Source: CAWIHS01 sp963836005
GTDB lineage: Bacteria; Pseudomonadota; Gammaproteobacteria; GRL18
Reading direction: 5' to 3'
Length of the DNA: 64,000 bases
Assembly: GCA_963836005.1 (NCBI GenBank)
Contig: CAWIHS010000003.1
Location: 272,219 to 336,218, forward strand
Shown piece after piece: positions 55,261 through 63,603 of this stretch. Every line of letters starts with the position of its first letter. Position 1 is the first letter of the stretch. A program made the position numbers and the translations under genes. Below the pieces are notes generated by a model that did no database searches, was not told the DNA's origin, and saw only the letters and a program-made list of their open reading frames with translations.

Positions 55261-56562
55261 CTAACCAACCCGCCCCTTCATGGTAGGAATCTTCTCCAGG
55301 GTCTTCAACTCAAGCGCATCTTCTAGCAATTCCCTTGCCGCTTGATCAAAGAACTCCGGTGCGGCCCACTTAGCTACATCGAAGTCATTCTTAATATAGC
55401 CGTGTTTAAGCATGAATTCCTTGCCGATATTCACCATAGCCAGGTTCTGCGCCGAAAGGTTCGGTACCATGTCGACGTCCTTGATGCCTCTGTAGGTGTC
55501 TTCGACGTCCAGGTAGTAAGTTTGCTTGTTGAGGATCGCGGCAGCAGCATGCTTATGCTCGTTGGCCCAGCGTCCTACCCTGATCATGCCTTTCATGAAC
55601 GCGATGACAAGCTCCGGGTGCTCATTAGCCATGACATCAGTACATGTGATGATGGCGGGGATATTGGCCACCTGCAGTCTCCAGTCAGGGTACTGGGACA
55701 GGTCCTCGATCGCGGCGAGCTCGCCGGTCGCTTCCTGTATATGCTGAAAGACTTTGCTTTGCGAGTAGATAGCATCAACCTTACCTTCAAGTAGCGCAGT
55801 TTCCAGCGGACGGAAGGCCAGGTCATGCTTGTGGTCACGTTTCAACTGCCACCAACTCGGATTGACCATGGGCATCAGCATCTCGGGATCGTCGTACCAG
55901 TCATCCGGGTAAGGGAAATCCACCAACTGGACATCCTTTACCGTCATGCCGTTCATCCGTAGCATCGCCAGGATGCCCTGGTGTTCCTGGATACGCCACC
56001 AGTCGTTCTTGAGGGTATTGAGGCTCTTGGTGATGCCGATTTTTTTGCCTTTCAGGTCGCTCATCTGAAAGAGCTTGTCCTTGGCACGCACCATCATGCA
56101 ACCGCCTTCGAAGGGTACGTGTGTTAAACCCAGCATCCGGGTCCTGCGCTTGTCCGCCATAACGTCGATGGGCGGGAACAGGCCGCCGAAGCGGATCAGG
56201 TTGTCCTGATTGTGAATGTAGTGGGGATACCAATCGGTCTCAGGGCGAGAGCGGAAATAGGCAAATTCGACACCAATTTTTGCGAATTCCTCGGCGGTCC
56301 AGCCTAATTCCTGGTCCACGTTGCTGGCAGAGATGAGAGGGCAGTTGGTGTAGTACACCTCTTTCCAATCCAGGCTGATCGTGCTTGTCTTCTTGCCGCC
56401 AACCTCTTTAATCACGGCCCTGCTACCTGCTTCAGCAGCCAACGCGCTGCCTGAAAATCCACCGGTAGCCAACGCAGCACCAGCGGCGGCGACTCCTCCA
56501 ATTGATGCCAACGCTTCGCGACGGGTTATACCGTTCTCAATTGTTTTATCTTCAGTTGTCAT
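55261..56562 (-). CDS. DszB-like desulfinase homologue with Tat-type signal
   Basis: A 433-residue paralogue of 51809-53266. The N-terminus (GITRREALASIGGVAAAGAA) has a twin-arginine pair followed by a moderately hydrophobic segment and AAE-type cleavage region, indicating Tat export of a folded protein. Catalytic positions of DszB are kept: Cys74 in YYTNCPLISAS, His114 in DWYPHYIHN, Arg124 in LIRFGG (His to Arg distance ten residues, as in DszB). Also shared are DLKGKKIGITKSL, GRWANEHKHAAAAIL and AKWAAPEFFDQA. Predicted to release sulfite from an organosulfinate in the periplasm; a high-affinity binding role is the alternative. It is 58 bp downstream of an exported rhodanese, with the beta-barrel gene following. 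Confidence 0.75.
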   Translation of the reverse strand: MTTEDKTIENGITRREALASIGGVAAAGAALATGGFSGSALAAEAGSRAVIKEVGGKKTSTISLDWKEVYYTNCPLISASNVDQELGWTAEEFAKIGVEFAYFRSRPETDWYPHYIHNQDNLIRFGGLFPPIDVMADKRRTRMLGLTHVPFEGGCMMVRAKDKLFQMSDLKGKKIGITKSLNTLKNDWWRIQEHQGILAMLRMNGMTVKDVQLVDFPYPDDWYDDPEMLMPMVNPSWWQLKRDHKHDLAFRPLETALLEGKVDAIYSQSKVFQHIQEATGELAAIEDLSQYPDWRLQVANIPAIITCTDVMANEHPELVIAFMKGMIRVGRWANEHKHAAAAILNKQTYYLDVEDTYRGIKDVDMVPNLSAQNLAMVNIGKEFMLKHGYIKNDFDVAKWAAPEFFDQAARELLEDALELKTLEKIPTMKGRVG

Positions 56563-56620
56563 TTTGATTATTCCTTGGTCTCACATGTGTATGTAATGCC
56601 CGTACTGGTGTGCGGACACC

Positions 56621-57148
56621 CTACTCGAACTGGCGTGTCTTGTACTCCTCCTTGAGTGCCTTGTCGTACTTCAGCACCTTGATCTCGCCGAAGTCTTTGC
56701 TGTACAACGGGTAACCCTTCTCGGCCCAGCCAGCGATGCCACCATGGACGAGGTAGACGTTCTTGTAACCATACCGGTAGAGGAAAGAAGTAAAATACGT
56801 GGCACGATGCTGACTGCGGCAGAAAACCCAGATCTCGGTATTCGGATCGGGCCAGTGCTTTGGTACAAGATACGGGTTACCGGAATCGATATTGTTCGCA
56901 TTCAGAAGGTGGCCAGCATAGAATTCAGCACCCGTGCGAATGTCGAGAATGACGGCATCGCTTTTCTTCTCCTGGACCTCCTGCCACTTCTTGTAGAGAT
57001 CGTCAACGGTAACGATGCGGTCCTGCGGAATGAGTGCCTGCAGTCCTGCAAAGACCTTCTTCTCTTCGTCCGCCGGTGTCGCGAAGCTCAGCACGGGAAC
57101 AAGCAGGATGGTAGCAACGGCCAGACTCGACAGCCATTTTGTCTTCAT
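56621..57148 (-). CDS. Exported rhodanese-like sulfurtransferase
   Basis: A 175-residue protein with signal peptide MKTKWLSSLAVATILLVPVL. The rhodanese domain has VILDIRTGAEFYAGHL and the active loop FCRSQHRATYF with Cys110, then the expected YRYGYKNVYLVHGGIAGWAEKGYPL. The good ribosome binding site GAGGAA precedes the ATG. First gene of the seven-gene run and divergent from the AraC regulator, 203 bp away. It should accept or donate sulfane sulfur in the periplasm and may act on sulfur released by, or fed to, the DszB-like proteins. Confidence 0.9.
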   Translation of the reverse strand: MKTKWLSSLAVATILLVPVLSFATPADEEKKVFAGLQALIPQDRIVTVDDLYKKWQEVQEKKSDAVILDIRTGAEFYAGHLLNANNIDSGNPYLVPKHWPDPNTEIWVFCRSQHRATYFTSFLYRYGYKNVYLVHGGIAGWAEKGYPLYSKDFGEIKVLKYDKALKEEYKTRQFE

Positions 57149-57264
57149 TGTTGATTCCTCTTATCAAGTTAAGGCATTAAAAGTCACGCAAGGATGCACG
57201 AGTGTCATTCCGCTTCGAATGCATTTAATCACCTGTTAGTGTATCATTCTGATGTAAGTTGCGG

Positions 57265-57292
57265 TGGACATATCCGGACGCTGACTGGACAT
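57265..57292 (+). promoter_or_regulatory. Candidate AraC-family operator (TGGACAT direct repeats)
   Basis: TGGACAT at 57265-57271 is repeated directly at 57286-57292, a period of 21 bp or two helical turns, as for AraC-type half-sites. It sits in the divergent promoter region between the rhodanese operon and the regulator gene. Confidence 0.45.
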
Positions 57293-57317
57293 TTCAAGAC
57301 AGGACAACTTATCCTCC

Positions 57318-57331
57318 TTGATAAAGATCAA
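57318..57331 (+). promoter_or_regulatory. FNR box before the AraC regulator gene
   Basis: TTGATAAAGATCAA matches TTGAT-N4-ATCAA exactly. Its centre is 27 bp before the ATG at 57352, a position suited to repression of the regulator or to activation of the divergent operon from about -140 to -170. Confidence 0.62.
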
Positions 57332-57351
57332 TAAACAGGCAAATAGGCACC

Positions 57352-58401
57352 ATGAAACGATCTAGAGCAGAACCCATACACCTGGAATCTGTAGTGCGCA
57401 TCGGCACCTTAATGGCCCTTCCGGCGGTTCTCCGGAGCTTGGGCGCAAACCCGGTTGAGGTGTTGGCCGAGGTGGGGTACGACCTCACGCTGTTCGACGA
57501 CCCCGATAACCGGATTACCTACGCGGCCCGGAACCACCTCTTCGCCCATTGCGTGACAAGGACCAGTTGCCAACACCTGGGGCTCCTGATCGGCCGGCAA
57601 ACCGGCCTGGACTCCCTGGGGATGGTGGGCTTGCTGGTGAAATACTCGCCAGACGTGGGTACGGCATTGCGCAACCTCGTGCGCTATCTGCATCTTCACG
57701 TCCGCGGCGCGGTGACAAGCCTGGAGACAGACGGTAACACGGCGAGTCTGAGCTACGAAATCTATCAACCCGGCGTCGAGGCTACCACTCAGATCGGGGA
57801 TGGTGCGGTCGCTATTATCTACAACATCATGCGCACGTTGTGCGGCCCCGATTGGAAGCCTGCCGAGGTCCGGTTTGCCCACCGCAAGCCGGACGATGTA
57901 AGGCCGTTCCGTCAGTTCTTCCGATCCCCTCTGCGATTTGATACCGAGCAGAACGCGGTGGTGTTCGCAGCAGATTGGTTGGATCTTCGCTTGACAGAAG
58001 CCGACCTCGATCTGCGCCGCTTGCTGCAGCAACAGATCGATGTGCTCGAGGTCACGTACGGCGACGACTTGCCGGGGCAGGTACGGAGTGTGCTGCGAAC
58101 GGCGCTCCTGACAGATCACGCCAGATCAGACCAGGTCGCCGCGCTCTTCTCGATACACAGTCGCTCGCTGAGTCGCCGCCTGAAAGATTTCGGCACTAGC
58201 TTTCAGGAACTCCTGGATGAGGGCCGCTTCGAGATAGCACGGCAGATGCTCGAGGACACTCGAATGGAGGTGAGCCAGATCGCTATGACACTCGACTATG
58301 CCGATGCGAGTGCATTCACGCGTGCATTCAGGCGCTGGAGCGGCACCACGCCCGCCCAATGGCGGGAGGATCGAAAGACTGCGAGCTTGCGCATGAAATA
58401 A
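57352..58401 (+). CDS. AraC family transcriptional regulator
   Basis: A 349-residue regulator. The N-terminal arabinose-binding-type domain (about 25-210) has PAVLRSLGANPVEVLAEVGY and GLDSLGMVGLLVKYSPDVG, a pattern of the OruR/ArgR-type AraC branch. The C-terminal two-helix-turn-helix domain (about 255-340) has SIHSRSLSRRLKDFGTSFQE and the signature IAMTLDYADASAFTRAFRRW followed by SGTTPAQWR. It probably binds a small organic ligand and controls the divergent rhodanese-DszB-like operon. Upstream are an FNR box and TGGACAT repeats. Its GC content matches the operon, supporting joint acquisition. Confidence 0.88.
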   Translation: MKRSRAEPIHLESVVRIGTLMALPAVLRSLGANPVEVLAEVGYDLTLFDDPDNRITYAARNHLFAHCVTRTSCQHLGLLIGRQTGLDSLGMVGLLVKYSPDVGTALRNLVRYLHLHVRGAVTSLETDGNTASLSYEIYQPGVEATTQIGDGAVAIIYNIMRTLCGPDWKPAEVRFAHRKPDDVRPFRQFFRSPLRFDTEQNAVVFAADWLDLRLTEADLDLRRLLQQQIDVLEVTYGDDLPGQVRSVLRTALLTDHARSDQVAALFSIHSRSLSRRLKDFGTSFQELLDEGRFEIARQMLEDTRMEVSQIAMTLDYADASAFTRAFRRWSGTTPAQWREDRKTASLRMK

Positions 58402-58719
58402 ATATCGCTGCTCACTTCCACATCACGAAATCGCCCCGGAATTTGTAACAGATCCGAAGGCAGCTTTGGCCAAATTGCCACCCAATCTTCCAGTCCCCCT
58501 CGCACCCGCCCCTCCACCAGGATCGGCGGTCTTTTTGTGCCCACCAAATGCTTTCCCACATTGAACACCGCCGTGGCCCGTGAACTGCGGCATTCTCGGT
58601 ATCTTATTTGAATAGCACAAAGGGCTATTCACACAACCCTTCCAGCAACACCCCCAAAAACCCTTTGAATTAACCCTGACCCGCCACCCCGGCGGGTTTT
58701 TTCATGGAGGTAACCACGA
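58402..58719. other. Gap between AraC gene and next gene, with terminator
   Basis: GC-rich DNA with no convincing gene; the minus-strand frame at 58296-58568 overlaps the AraC gene and has no similarity I can see. At 58680-58702 a CCCGCC/GGCGGG stem followed by six T residues is a good terminator on the plus strand. Confidence 0.55.
58680..58702 (+). terminator. Rho-independent terminator
   Basis: CCCGCC pairs with GGCGGG around ACCCC, then TTTTTT. It lies 280 bp after the AraC stop and 18 bp before the next start codon, so it could also act as an attenuator for that gene. Confidence 0.75.
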
Positions 58720-59112
58720 ATGATTGAATTCAAATCCGCCGAAGACCTCTCGAAGCTCTCCCCCGACGATCCCGCCTTTCCGATCGTCGAAGACCTGGTC
58801 AAACGACTCATCACCGATTACATCGCCGAAGGTTACGACTACATTCCCGAGGACGACGGCTACACCATCCTGGTGGAACCCGAAGATGCCGACCGTGAAC
58901 TCACCGAGCTCTGGCCAGGCTGCCGTCTCACGAATATCCTCTGGGAAGGCATCACCCAGAGAGACGGCTTCTACATAGCAATCTACCTCGCCAACAATGA
59001 ATACGGTTTGTGTTTCGTCATTCCGAACGCGCCGTGGGTCAACGGCGAGCTCAGAGAAGTCATCGAGATGAACCTAAGGATAGGCAATTCAATGACACTT
59101 TTCAATCTATAA
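58720..59112 (+). CDS. Hypothetical acidic protein, C-terminus altered by a repeat
   Basis: A 130-residue acidic protein with strong ribosome binding site GGAGG. The sequence (FPIVEDLVKRLITDYIAEGY, DDGYTILVEPEDADRELTEL) suggests a small alpha/beta fold; I recognise no family. The last 11 codons (RIGNSMTLFNL) come from the 38-bp dispersed motif at 59079-59116, so the native C-terminus has been lost. It sits at the right edge of the GC-rich block and is followed by AT-rich mobile-element DNA. Confidence 0.6.
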   Translation: MIEFKSAEDLSKLSPDDPAFPIVEDLVKRLITDYIAEGYDYIPEDDGYTILVEPEDADRELTELWPGCRLTNILWEGITQRDGFYIAIYLANNEYGLCFVIPNAPWVNGELREVIEMNLRIGNSMTLFNL

Positions 59113-59116
59113 ATTG
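59079..59116 (+). repeat. 38-bp dispersed motif, copy C
   Basis: Same motif as 34921-34958 and 39854-39891 (GATAGG ... CACTTTTCAATCTATAA). It marks an abrupt change from GC-rich to AT-rich DNA within the end of a gene. Confidence 0.7.
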
Positions 59117-59306
59117 GAAAAATTTAGTATTTTGATATCTTAAGCCCAGTGGATGGCGGCATAAAATCCAGAAAAAATGAGTTAAAAAATAAAAAGTCCT
59201 GTTTTGTTTGGATTACACTGATTTTTGTGCAAGAAAATTCCAACTCGCAAATTTTGAATTTTGCAGTATATACCGTCAGAAAATGGATGTTATGTGTTAT
59301 TTGTTC

Positions 59307-60722
59307 TCACCAGGAAACACATTGATTGAACTCATATTCAGGGATAGGCTGCCCATTATCATCAGTGAGTTCATCCTGGTTATAATCAATCCAGCTTGGT
59401 GGTCCTCGTGCTGGTGATAATACGGGTGGTTCGATGACCTCCCCGATAGATGTCAGGATCTTGTAGATAACTGGTTTGTCCTGAATAACGGCTATGACTT
59501 GCATTTCTGCACCGCATTCTGGGCATAACAGAGGAAACAGGTTATAGATTCTGGCAAGAAGCATTGCCCACAAGTAACGATTCGGTGGTCGTTTAGGCTT
59601 ATCTTCCTGTGCCTGCTCTACAGGCTCATCATTTTTGTCTGCTGTTTGTATTTCGATAGCACCCTGAGCGAGTGACTGACCTGCCATTGCCGTGACTGAA
59701 GCCCGAAAGGGTGAATTGGAAGCCAGAACTCCGTAGTATCGATGACGGTGAATGCGTGGTGGTGGAACCAGAGTTGCAGCTTGTCAATCAGCTCCAGTGA
59801 TGTGAGTTTGAGTTGTGTCTGACCATTAGCTAAGTGTTTATTAAGTTGTAATATCAGCGTACCATCGGGTTGTTGCTTTATTGGTTCCAGTGCGAAGGGT
59901 GGACGGGCACAATATCGTAACGATCTTTCCAGTCCTTCCCGATCATTTTCATGAATGCATGAATCCCATTAACTGAAAAGCCGCCACTGCCATTCCAGGT
60001 TTTAGTGTTTTCTACATAGTGGTCCTCAAGCAGACCATTACATTTGAAGCTTTTGAGTACTCGCAGGCGAACACGTACCTGAACGGCCTGAATATCTTCT
60101 TGGGTAATCGTAGTTAGCTTGTGAAATGTTATCTGGCTGTCAGAAATCTTTTTTACAAATACACCGTCAATAATGACACAGTGAAAATGTACATCGACAA
60201 AAAGTGATGAACCGAAACGGTGTATAAAGCCCATTCCACCGATTTTGACTGGACTTTCAGAATCCATCTGAACGTATTCAACTCGTTGTTTTTTGATACC
60301 ATCAAGAAATATTCGCAAAACCTTGCCGGTAATTTTGGGGTTGTGATACAGGAAATAGCGTAAACGTTTAGGTAGCGATAATACCCACTGACGGACTGGC
60401 ACTTCGCCTAAATCGCCTACTCTTGGCGGGAAAACATGATCCACCTGATGGGCAGCGGTTTCGACCATTCGACGAGCATTACAGGATGGGCAAATGCCAT
60501 GTCCCTCTTCTAAGGAGCCTACTTTTGGTACAGGAAAAGGCTACCAAATATTCATGACCGCAGGTACAGCGTACCCGTGCAAACCCATGGCACAATAAAC
60601 CACATTCGAGATATTTGCGAAAATCTTTTTCCACATGAGAAGAGACATGGCCACCTTCGTCTTGTGTTTGTGTGATCAGGGTTTCCAGATATTCCTGAAA
60701 AACTTTATATTTGACACAGTGT
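59307..60722 (-). pseudogene. IS91 family transposase, multiply frameshifted
   Basis: Three pieces on the minus strand. The first has KYKVFQEYLETLITQTQ and EYLVAFSC, then a frame break near 60520. The second continues as HGICPSCNARRMVETAAHQV (zinc-binding part) through SLFVDVHFHCVIIDGVFVKK (HUH motif) to 59878. After a second break the C-terminal part NRYLWAMLLARIYNLFPLLC and CGAEMQVIAVI ends at 59307. It is a different IS91 lineage from 48333-49115. Several breaks make it inactive. Confidence 0.85.
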
Positions 60723-60961
60723 TTTCAGGGTGTCTCGGTTGATAAATTCCGGGAGGAGCATGATGACAGGCTTTGTCTTTGTTTTCATCCATCCCTCCAG
60801 AGTAAGAAATATCAGCTTTTGGTTATAGAAGCACATGATATTATTTGTAGGATGTTGGTGGCTGGTAGTGTAGGAATACATATAGGCTGTGGAAATTGAA
60901 ATTCATCGGAATTAGGCAATTTTAAGAACCATCCACAGCTGAATTGCTGCTTTTTACTATT

Positions 60962-61069
60962 GACGTTAGCATCGAAAAAAACTGAGTGGCAGCTTTGGGA
61001 CGAGGCTGTGTGAAAACTAAATATCAATCTGCACATGGTGAAAATTTCATTAAAAAAAGAGCTATAGCG
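60962..61069 (+). repeat. About 108-bp direct repeat, copy 2
   Basis: Near-identical to 49282-49390. Here it lies on the 5' side of the minus-strand IS91 remnant, not its 3' side. The surrounding 60723-61648 contains no recognisable gene. Confidence 0.8.
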
Positions 61070-61648
61070 TAAATATTAAGAAAGTATCAGTAACAAATAT
61101 CTATAATATTTACGTGAGGAGCAAATGTATTTTTTCACTGTGGAGTTTTAAGCCACGAGCCTCGGACGAATGCGCCTGAATAGAGAAGCAGGTAATATTA
61201 GTTTTTTGGTTGCAACACCGACTGTTACACATGTGTTTGTTGCTATTTGTTGAATAGGCACTGAACACCAGGCAATTCATTAACTAAATTATTCCCTATC
61301 TGGAATGTCCGATTTATGGCTCAACTGAGACATCCAAACGATTATTGGTATGTGAATTGTTCTTATTACTGTCTGGCAGATTAATTCTGAACAAATACAC
61401 ATAAAAGTACACATAATTTGCTTTTATTTTCTCAACTTGCTGTATTTGTAGAATATTTATTATTCAGGGAGATAATCAATTCTTTGGAGTTGCCCACCTC
61501 CCTATGGCAGTGGGGGCAAATAGCAGGGTCATACTTAATCTAAAGTCACTGACTTGTTGCACTCCGTATCAAATGGAAGACCTGCCTTCTCATGCCAGCG
61601 ACCATATTGTATCGTCAATGTGGATTACATTCATATCTCGGTCAAACA

Positions 61649-61909
61649 TTACATTGCCCTACCAGATGCCTGTACACGCATTCTATCGGCCTTTTTCTCA
61701 TAAGCCATACGCTCACCCTCTGACATCAATTCAATCTGTTTCTGCTTTTGTACAGCGCGTGTGGCGGATGTTAATGGCCTATATTCCCATAATGCACAAT
61801 CATCAGATGGACAATCCTCGATTTGAGCCAGATTTGTACCTCCGGTCATTGGGTCATAAATACAATCTTCACATTTGGCCTTGATGGCCTGTTGTCTTGT
61901 TAATTTCAT
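61649..61909 (-). CDS. Small Cys-rich phage/element protein
   Basis: An 86-residue protein with a conserved-looking cysteine cluster: KCEDCIYDPMTGGTNLAQIE then DCPSDDCALWEYRPL. This pattern (C-x2-C ... C-x4-C-x-L-x-x-x-RP) is one I associate with small proteins of prophages and integrative elements, probably zinc binding. Function is unknown. GAGG lies just upstream of the ATG. Located next to an adenine methyltransferase remnant and an AlpA-like regulator, which supports an element origin. Confidence 0.7.
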   Translation of the reverse strand: MKLTRQQAIKAKCEDCIYDPMTGGTNLAQIEDCPSDDCALWEYRPLTSATRAVQKQKQIELMSEGERMAYEKKADRMRVQASGRAM

Positions 61910-61983
61910 TTGTTACCTCATTAGTGTGGATGGGCCGGAATAGCCTCTGTAAGTGAGTATCCGTGCATATCGGGCCTTGACCC

Positions 61984-62507
61984 TTACAAACGTACTACTG
62001 CGCCGTGTTTACTGAACTCACCCAGGAAACGGTCTACATTAGGGCCGCGATACCAGATAGCAGACCCTCTGGTATTAGCCTTCTTTGCATTGCCGTCTGG
62101 TGATATAAAATCAATCCTTGATGATGGGAAGCAAACTGCATCGGCAGCGGCTAACATCTTCTGACTGTATCCAGTCTCCATCTTGGCAGAGATCAGTGAA
62201 ATGGATTCAGTAACGTCTGGGGAGTTGATCAGATAATCCACCCATATTTCGGCATTACTTAGCTTTCCAGTTTTACCATATGGCGGATTTATCGAAAACT
62301 CGTCCAAACCAGTTCTGTGTCAGGCCGTCATCCACTTCTGTGAAGTGATGTTTAGCGATCACGTTATGACCTGGGTCAGAGCATCGGTCTAAGTCAATCT
62401 CACCCATGACCAGATCTACCAAACGGAGAATGTATCCCGGGGGTATACCATTCATTCGACTCGCTGCTCATCTGGTTAGCGATATTTTGTTTCTTTTTTG
62501 CTTTCAT
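61984..62507 (-). pseudogene. Phage-type DNA N6-adenine methyltransferase (Dam, PF05869), two frameshifts
   Basis: Reading from ATG at 62507: MKAKKKQNIANQMSSESNEW YTP; then a one-base shift within CCCCC gives GYILRLVDLVMGEIDLDRCS and DDGLTQNWFGRVF; a second shift at an AAA gives NPPYGKTGKLSNAEIWVDYL and the rest to 61984. Removing one base at each site restores YTPGYILRL and VFDNPPYGK. NPPY is the catalytic motif of adenine methyltransferases. Both changes are in homopolymers, so either decay or sequencing error is possible. Such enzymes methylate phage or element DNA. Confidence 0.75.
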
Positions 62508-63036
62508 TGCGTTTCCTCGTAAAAGTAAAATTAAAATAAAATATCCGTTATAATTTTAAGTAGATTTTATCTTTAGGGGGCTTGGTGCCTCGTTAATTAA
62601 TATTGAATTGACCCCCCCCTCTCTAGGCCAGATTCGACTATACCACCTATACCAACTCGCTTAGAGTCAATGGCAGCAAGGGTTTAAGTGGTATGTCTCA
62701 CCCGTACACCACCTGCTTCCACCACCTATACCACTGGTTCTGGTGTACCGCTGATAGAGGGGCGTATAGTACCGCCTGTACCACTTCAGATTTACTACTG
62801 TATAGCTTTGCGGCTGGTGGTATGGGTGGTTGTAGTGGAATCCACCTTGCAGAGGGGGTATAGTTTTTTTCATGCTGCATTCTGTGGCACCGGGGCACTT
62901 AATCAGTTCATGCATACTTTTTAAATCCTTTACCGATGGTAACGGGCGTTTTAATGCCAACCTTTCATGCAAATCACCGTGGATTGCAATTGAAATTCCC
63001 AGACCTCTACCCTGTTGCTCCACGGTAATCGACTCG
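62508..63036. other. Region with repeated GGTGG/ACCACC units
   Basis: No convincing gene. Between 62638 and 62850 the motif ACCACCTATACCAC and variants (ACCACCTGC, ACCGCCTGTACCAC, and GGTGGTATGGGTGG on the same strand) recur about six times. A C8 run is at 62613-62620. The spacing is irregular. Confidence 0.45.
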
Positions 63037-63474
63037 TTATTGTGGCAATAATTTAATCTGCTGGTGACAGTCGCTCTGTTCAATTCCATAATTGCAGCCA
63101 GCTTTCGATATGATGTATTTTATAGGATTCATCATAGAGTGATAATTTTGATTGTGGGGCTGTGACCCAATCAACTTGCCTTGTGATAATATGCCTGTGT
63201 TGCATTCTTTTATCTCCATCATGGTAAGGTTCACTTTTAGCAAGGGGATGCTTCTAATGTTACTCATGCCACTATCTCCTCGCAGGCCATGATCAGTAAG
63301 CCAGACATCAATGTCTGACTTCAGCCAATAACGCTGATTTAAAATCTTTGATTTAGGTTGGGGGAACTTGCCATCAGCAATCCAACGGTTGATAGTTGGA
63401 GTAGAGCGGCGTGTTGCTTTCCGTACGTCTGAAATAACGTACAGTATTTGTGGGTTGTCTATTAGCACTTTCAT
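63037..63474 (-). CDS. AlpA-like excisionase/regulator (helix-turn-helix)
   Basis: A 145-residue frame whose first 70 residues match AlpA/phage-type MerR-like DNA-binding proteins: a helix-turn-helix with ATRRSTPTINRWIADGKFPQ and the wing RYWLKSDIDVWLTDHG. The ATG at 63474 is preceded by GAGAGG. AlpA proteins activate excision of P4-like integrative elements. The C-terminal half (from about 75) has no similarity I can see and may be a read-through after a frameshift, since family members are usually about 70-90 residues. No integrase is visible in the window. Confidence 0.75.
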   Translation of the reverse strand: MKVLIDNPQILYVISDVRKATRRSTPTINRWIADGKFPQPKSKILNQRYWLKSDIDVWLTDHGLRGDSGMSNIRSIPLLKVNLTMMEIKECNTGILSQGKLIGSQPHNQNYHSMMNPIKYIISKAGCNYGIEQSDCHQQIKLLPQ

Positions 63475-63603
63475 ATCCTCTCGGGTTTAATTAACTTGAG
63501 AAATGATATGAATTGATATATTAAAAGGCAGTAGAATCTTTTTCAGGAAATTAGTTCTACTAATTGAAGGTTGTTGTTGATATTGCTAATGAATTAGGCC
63601 TCT

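Noticed and set aside
57409..58119. 236-codon frame antisense to the AraC regulator
   Set aside because: Shadow of a GC-rich gene; the plus-strand frame has complete AraC domains.
62667..63089. 140-codon minus-strand frame
   Set aside because: Its second half is made of the ACCACC/GGTGG repeats and the first half has no recognisable domain; it may contain part of a lost gene but cannot be supported as a CDS.
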